Part shown: in pieces, positions 59,926 through 64,000 of the stretch
Layout of the letters: each line of letters begins with the position of its first letter
How positions within the stretch are numbered: position 1 is the first letter of the stretch
Source of the DNA: Chitinophagales bacterium
GTDB lineage: Bacteria > Bacteroidota > Bacteroidia > Chitinophagales > CAIOSU01
Assembly (NCBI GenBank): GCA_018401955.1
Contig: JAGYJT010000002.1
Span: forward strand, 91,723 to 155,722
Direction of reading: 5' to 3'
Length of the DNA: 64,000 nucleotides
The notes under the pieces: generated by a model
Told to the model about the DNA's origin: nothing
Seen by the model: only the letters and a program-made list of their open reading frames with translations
The model's database searches: none
Translations under genes and position numbers: made by a program

Positions 59926-61086
59926 ATGGAAGTAAAGAGCTTACAAAAACAGTTTTACCAATTATATGGCCGCGAAGACCCATACCCTGTAGAGTTGTAT
60001 TTTGCACCTGGGCGCATTTGCCTTATTGGTGAGCACATTGATTATAACGGTGGCTGGGTAATGCCTGCGGCTATCTCTAGAGGTATTTATGCGGGTTTCC
60101 GCAAAGAGGATAACGAGATAGTTTGGATGCGCTCAAACATGGATGGTCGAGATATTGTTTGCTCGCTCGCAACCGAAATTACTTTTGATGAAACCCGTGG
60201 CTGGGGCAATTATCCGCTAGGGGTATTGAACGAGCTAAAAAATAAGGGGATAGCGGTTTCGGGTGCTGAGCTAATGTTCCAATCTAACCTTCCTGTTGGG
60301 TCAGGGTTATCCTCATCGGCCTGCGTAAAGGTACTTACCGCCTATATGTTTAGCAAGCAAGCCGGTTATAATATCGACCTAACGGAATTAGCTCAACTGG
60401 CCCAAGCATCTGAAAACAACTTTATTGGGGTGCAGTGTGGCATTATGGACCAATTTGCCATTGCCCATGGCAAGGCCAATAATGCCATATTACTAAACTG
60501 CAATACACTTGAGCATGTATACGTGCCGTTGCGTTTGGGCGATTATCGCATAGTAGTGCTCAACACTAACAAATCGAGGCGGCTTAGTGAAAGTAAATAC
60601 AATGAAAGATTGGCTGAATGCCAAACTGCGCTAAACCTGCTTAAGCCCAAAACTGGCATAAAGCACTTGGTGCAGGCCGACCCTAGGGATATAGACAAGT
60701 ATATTAAAGACCCTATTTTGCGCAAGCGAGCACACCATGTAAGTAGCGAACAACAGCGGGTACAAGAAGCCGCCGCCGCATTGCGCAATTTGAATGTTGA
60801 AGATTTTGGCGACTTGTTGTTCAAGTCGCACCAGTCTCTTAAAGAAGACTACCAAGTTAGCGGCCATGAATTAGATACTATGGTAGCGGGTGCACAACAA
60901 CATCCGGGATGCATAGGGGCCAAAATGTCGGGGGCAGGTTTTGGTGGTTGCGCTTTTGCCCTAGTAAAAAAAGATGCCATTGAGTCATTTAGTGCTTATA
61001 TTGAGCAATACTATCATCGCCATACCGGCATTAAAGGAACAGCCTTTGAAGTTGAAATTGCAGATGGCGTGAGAAAACTTGATTGA
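59926..61086 (+). CDS. galK: galactokinase
   Basis: Phosphorylates galactose with ATP. GHMP kinase of about 386 residues with the galactokinase signature GRICLIGEHIDYNGG, ATP motif LPVGSGLSSSACVKVL, catalytic Asp region GVQCGIMDQFAIAHG, and motif 3 GAKMSGAGFGGCAFAL. ATG 59926 is preferred over TTG 59920, which overlaps the galT stop. Confidence 0.96.
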   Translation: MEVKSLQKQFYQLYGREDPYPVELYFAPGRICLIGEHIDYNGGWVMPAAISRGIYAGFRKEDNEIVWMRSNMDGRDIVCSLATEITFDETRGWGNYPLGVLNELKNKGIAVSGAELMFQSNLPVGSGLSSSACVKVLTAYMFSKQAGYNIDLTELAQLAQASENNFIGVQCGIMDQFAIAHGKANNAILLNCNTLEHVYVPLRLGDYRIVVLNTNKSRRLSESKYNERLAECQTALNLLKPKTGIKHLVQADPRDIDKYIKDPILRKRAHHVSSEQQRVQEAAAALRNLNVEDFGDLLFKSHQSLKEDYQVSGHELDTMVAGAQQHPGCIGAKMSGAGFGGCAFALVKKDAIESFSAYIEQYYHRHTGIKGTAFEVEIADGVRKLD

Positions 61087-61114
61087 TTGCTTACAAACTA
61101 ACGTGGTTCCATCC

Positions 61115-61441
61115 ATGAATTGGATTATACTCATTATTGCTGGATTGTTTGAGGTGGGCTTTACCACTTGCCTTGCTAAAGCCAAAGATGCAAGTGGAAC
61201 AGCGGTCACTTTTTGGTTAATAGGTTTTTTAGTATCCCTTGCCCTTAGTATGCTGCTGCTATACAAAGCCACGCAAACGCTACCCATAGGTACTGCTTAT
61301 GCCGTGTGGACGGGTATAGGTGCAGTTGGAACCGTAATTATCGGTATCCTGTTTTTTAAAGAGCCTTCAGATTTTTGGCGATTATTTTTTATCGTTACGC
61401 TCATAGGCTCTATTATTGGGCTAAAGTATGTGTCCAATTAG
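61115..61441 (+). CDS. small multidrug resistance (SMR) family protein, SugE/Gdx-like
   Basis: 108 residues, four helices, the size of SMR transporters that export guanidinium or quaternary ammonium. The key Glu lies in WIILIIAGLFEVGFTTCLAK; later SLALSMLLLYKATQTLPIGT and AYAVWTGIGAVGTVIIGILF. The GLFEVG and lack of an EmrE-type YLAGAI point to SugE/Gdx. ATG 61115 is chosen on family length; the longer frame overlaps galK. Confidence 0.88.
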   Translation: MNWIILIIAGLFEVGFTTCLAKAKDASGTAVTFWLIGFLVSLALSMLLLYKATQTLPIGTAYAVWTGIGAVGTVIIGILFFKEPSDFWRLFFIVTLIGSIIGLKYVSN

Positions 61442-61514
61442 CCCCAGTTGCAAATAAAAAAAAATAGCCAGCCAGTCTTCACTATCTTGTGGTCAAAGTT
61501 TGATGATGACAGCA

Positions 61515-61688
61515 ATGAACAAAGATTGGCACAGAGTGCACCCTATGCCCCAAAACCCTACTACCAGGCAGCAAATAGTTTGGCATATAGAGCATGCAAG
61601 GTTTTGTGCATGCAAAGAAATACCTGCTGAACTGCGTGCCGAAATGCTGAAAAGGGGGTATGAAATACCTGAACGCATTGAAGACTAA
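61515..61688 (+). CDS. small conserved protein of unknown function
   Basis: 57 residues from ATG 61515: MNKDWHRVHPMPQNPTTRQQ then IVWHIEHARFCACKEIPAEL. The HPMP-NPT...W-HxEHA-xCxC-IP pattern occurs in small uncharacterised bacterial proteins and looks conserved. The paired Cys and His could bind a metal. Its stop (TAA 61686-61688) overlaps the stop of the convergent trmN6-like gene. Confidence 0.6.
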   Translation: MNKDWHRVHPMPQNPTTRQQIVWHIEHARFCACKEIPAELRAEMLKRGYEIPERIED

Positions 61689-62392
61689 AACGCCAAATAA
61701 AAATCTTTGGTAAGTTGCTTAAACGCTGCCGTGTATTGCAAAGGTGATGTTTCAATTGCAATATCAGTAACCAATGGATTAACCTCTTCTCTCCCAAAAG
61801 ATACTAGCACCCTCTTTATTTCTCCTCCTACCCTACCGCTTACATAACAGCATGTGGCAGCGTACAATCCACATTTATTGGCAGCCGCAAGTGCTTTATT
61901 CTCCATATTAGTTGGAATAACTATACTGAGCAGGCCTCTGGAGGCAAGGTGTGTTGAGGCAAACGCCATTAAATCTGACAAGGGCAGCGTATCATTATGC
62001 CGCGCTAGGTTACGGTTGGCTATGGGTGTTTTTAGCCCATTTTCAAAGTAAGGAGGGTTGCTAACTATTAAGTCGTAGGGCTCGCTGGGTTGATAATGCT
62101 GCAAAGCAACGTGGTGCGCACATAAGTTTTTTGCCCAGGTAGATGCAGCAAAATTTTCTGCTGCCTGAACAGCGGCATTATTATCAAGCTCTATCGCTTC
62201 AACCTTATTTACGCCTCGCTGCGCCAACATTAAAGCAATTACCCCGCAACCGGTACCTACATCCAATGCCTTACTCACTCCTGTTACATTGGCCCAAGCA
62301 CCCAGCAATACCCCATCAGTATTCACTTTCATGGCACAGCGGTTGTGCTGCACCTCAAAATGCTTAAACCTAAAGGACTTTGAATGGTTCAT
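61685..62392 (-). CDS. tRNA1(Val) (adenine-N6)-methyltransferase TrmN6-like
   Basis: A 235-residue class I methyltransferase of the YfiC group, which N6-methylates A37 of tRNA-Val. SAM motif ALDVGTGCGVIALMLAQRG, the adenine-N6 signature SNPPYFENGLK (NPPY), and HNRCAMKVNTDGVLLGAWAN at the start. Start ATG 62392. Confidence 0.88.
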   Translation of the reverse strand: MNHSKSFRFKHFEVQHNRCAMKVNTDGVLLGAWANVTGVSKALDVGTGCGVIALMLAQRGVNKVEAIELDNNAAVQAAENFAASTWAKNLCAHHVALQHYQPSEPYDLIVSNPPYFENGLKTPIANRNLARHNDTLPLSDLMAFASTHLASRGLLSIVIPTNMENKALAAANKCGLYAATCCYVSGRVGGEIKRVLVSFGREEVNPLVTDIAIETSPLQYTAAFKQLTKDFYLAF

Positions 62393-62419
62393 TAACGTAT
62401 ACTATCGATTGGGTGGTAA

Positions 62420-62959
62420 CTATTTGCCGCTCAATTTCTTCCAAAATTCCCAAATAACAATACCTGCACTTACCGAGATATTCAACGAGTGCTTGGTGCC
62501 AAACTGTGGTATTTCAATAACGCCATCCACCAATTCCATCACGGCATCATCAACACCATTTACCTCATTACCAAATATTACGGCGTGCTTACTCGCGGTT
62601 GACAAATCTAAGTCATTTAACATCGTTCTACCCTCAGCCTGCTCAATGGCCCACACATGGTAGCCATCTGCTTTTAATGCCTGTATAGCTTCAGCTGTAG
62701 TAGCAAAGTACTGCCAATCAACGCTCTCGGTAGCGCCCAATGCGGTTTTATGTATATCGCGATGTGGAGGCGTATCAGTGTAACCACACAAATATATAGC
62801 CTCAACCAGAAAGGCATCCGCAGTACGAAACACCGAACCTACGTTATTGTGGCTTCTTATATTATCCAACACAATTACTAGTGGCGTTTTGGCAGCTGCT
62901 TTATAACCTGTAACATCCAAACGCCCTAAAGCATCATTCGCAATTTTTGGAAATTTCAT
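62420..62959 (-). CDS. SpoU/TrmH family RNA 2'-O-methyltransferase
   Basis: 179 residues, SPOUT fold. Motif 1 LDNIRSHNNVGSVFRTAD, motif 2 AVIFGNEVNGV, motif 3 EIPQFGTKHSLNISVSAGI. It has no N-terminal RNA-binding domain, so the substrate (tRNA or rRNA) is not certain. 27 bases from the trmN6-like gene on the same strand. Confidence 0.87.
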   Translation of the reverse strand: MKFPKIANDALGRLDVTGYKAAAKTPLVIVLDNIRSHNNVGSVFRTADAFLVEAIYLCGYTDTPPHRDIHKTALGATESVDWQYFATTAEAIQALKADGYHVWAIEQAEGRTMLNDLDLSTASKHAVIFGNEVNGVDDAVMELVDGVIEIPQFGTKHSLNISVSAGIVIWEFWKKLSGK

Positions 62960-62996
62960 GCCACAAAGGTAGCCAACCCAGCGTACAGAGAAAACA

Positions 62997-63872
62997 CTAA
63001 ATTCTATTATTAGCCATTAGTACTTTCAACCAATCCTCAAGGGCCGGCCCCAAATCGGCACGGCGCAAACCAAGTGCAATATTGGTTTTTATAAAATCAA
63101 GGGTATTGCCCACATCATACCTTGTTCCCTCATACACATAGCCATACATGTCATGGTCTTGCAGCATCATGCGCATAGCATCTGTAAGCTGTATTTCGTT
63201 GTTTACTCCTCTGTCTATTTGCTCTAAGTAAGTAAATATCTCTGGGGTGAAAATATATCGTCCGCCGATTGCTAGATTACTGGGGGCATCTGCGGCATTA
63301 GGCTTCTCCACGAAACTTCGGGCTTTAAACAAGTCATTTCCCACATCTTCACCATCAATTATGCCATAGCGGTGTACTTTATCCATCGATACCCGCTCCA
63401 TTGCAACCACACTAGCTTTTGTCATTTCATACTGCTCAATCAATTGCAACAAAACCGGGTCGCCCAAACTATCCATAATAGTATCGCCTAACAATACCGC
63501 AAAAGGCTCGTTGCCCACATGGTACTTAGCATAGCTAATGGCATCACCTAAACCGTTCAACTCCTTTTGCCACACAAAATGAATGTTGGCCATGCTACTA
63601 ATACGCTTAACAGAGGCCAACAAATCGGCCTTTCCTTTTTCTTCCAATTGCGCTTCCAGCTCGTAGCTGCGGTCAAAGTGGTCTTCGATAGCACGTTTAC
63701 CCTTGCTTATCACCATCAATATATCGGTAACGCCCGAGGCTACTGCCTCCTCTACCACATACTGTATTACGGGCTTATCAACCACCGGCATCATTTCTTT
63801 GGGCTGCGATTTGGTGGCCGGCAACATACGGGTACCAAATCCGGCGGCGGGGATTACTGCTTTGCGTATCAA
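62997..63872 (-). CDS. galU: UTP--glucose-1-phosphate uridylyltransferase
   Basis: Makes UDP-glucose from UTP and glucose-1-phosphate. 291 residues with the nucleotidyltransferase motif IRKAVIPAAGFGTRMLPATK, VEEAVASGVTDILMVISKGK, FAVLLGDTIMD, and GVNNEIQLTDAMR. It starts with TTG 63872, since no ATG is near and the family begins at this residue. With galT and galK it completes much of the galactose to UDP-glucose route and can supply donors for the glycosyltransferases in the window. Confidence 0.95.
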   Translation of the reverse strand: MIRKAVIPAAGFGTRMLPATKSQPKEMMPVVDKPVIQYVVEEAVASGVTDILMVISKGKRAIEDHFDRSYELEAQLEEKGKADLLASVKRISSMANIHFVWQKELNGLGDAISYAKYHVGNEPFAVLLGDTIMDSLGDPVLLQLIEQYEMTKASVVAMERVSMDKVHRYGIIDGEDVGNDLFKARSFVEKPNAADAPSNLAIGGRYIFTPEIFTYLEQIDRGVNNEIQLTDAMRMMLQDHDMYGYVYEGTRYDVGNTLDFIKTNIALGLRRADLGPALEDWLKVLMANNRI

Positions 63873-63927
63873 GACTTATAATTTTGCTTTTGCTAAGGTA
63901 ATAAATTAAAGAAGGCCTAAAAAAGTA

Positions 63928-63952
63928 GCGCCCCAGCAATAAGCCGGGGCGC
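63928..63952 (-). terminator. terminator of a minus-strand gene entering from the right
   Basis: GCGCCCC (63928-63934) pairs with GGGGCGC (63946-63952). On the minus strand the stem is followed by TACTTTTTT. It would end transcription of a gene located beyond the right edge. Confidence 0.65.
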
Positions 63953-63988
63953 CATTAAAAAACTAAATATAAAGGACTGCTTTTTTAT

Positions 63989-64000
63989 TCAACGATTAAT
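63989..64000 (-). CDS. possible last codons of a gene beyond the right edge
   Basis: On the minus strand the last 12 bases read Ile-Asn-Arg-stop. Many T9SS type A proteins end in such a basic tripeptide, and the terminator at 63928-63952 needs a gene. Three codons are too few to be certain. Confidence 0.25.
   Translation of the reverse strand: MNR

Overview
The window reads as chromosomal DNA of a member of the Bacteroidota. Supporting signs are type IX secretion (T9SS) sorting domains of type A and type B, a TonB-dependent receptor with a carboxypeptidase-regulatory-like front domain, a two-component propeller sensor kinase, the short-chain type of L-threonine dehydrogenase, and -7 promoter boxes of the form TAnnTTTG without Shine-Dalgarno sequences. 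A proton-pumping rhodopsin faces a Blh-type beta-carotene cleavage enzyme, so a sunlit, probably aquatic lifestyle is likely. The genus cannot be told from the sequence.

Layout. 0-2.4 kb: methylmalonyl-CoA mutase large subunit, broken in its B12 domain. 2.4-4.7 kb: a gene graveyard with frameshifted fragments, REP-like hairpins and the tail of a REP-associated transposase. 4.7-6.8 kb: blh and rhodopsin, divergent. 6.8-8.0 kb: gene-free DNA with possible MITEs. 8.0-10.4 kb: exported catalase-peroxidase behind an OxyR-type site. 10.5-12.5 kb: a DUF2834 protein, more REP hairpins and an orphan pair of unknown genes. 12.5-18 kb: methyltransferase, DEAD-box helicase, a candidate small RNA, FAD oxidoreductase, purE and purK. 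18-22 kb: FkbM methyltransferase, a DUF5672 gene split by an in-frame stop, and a YfhO membrane protein. 22-31 kb: threonine dehydrogenase, rlmB, and a run of GT-C, GT2 and methyltransferase genes that looks like lipid-linked glycan transfer. 31-38 kb: tRNA-Gln, gltB, gltD and methylmalonyl-CoA epimerase. 38-42.5 kb: T9SS hydrolase and TonB receptor. 42.8-50.7 kb: a multistep phosphorelay (secreted protein, propeller kinase, receiver, hybrid kinase, HPt, membrane-tailed receiver). 50.7-64 kb: TPR-like protein, beta-CASP hydrolase, FGE-like protein, T9SS type B protein, MerC protein, CDF transporter, galT-galK, SMR protein, tRNA and rRNA methyltransferases, galU.

Connections. galT, galK and galU together give a near-complete Leloir route to UDP-glucose, which can feed the GT2 enzyme. 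MutB and the epimerase belong to the same propionate/succinate route, which makes the mutB damage notable. Rhodopsin and Blh form a retinal-protein pair. Frame damage is concentrated in the first 7 kb plus one gene at 19 kb. Part of it may be consensus error rather than biology, and each case is flagged.
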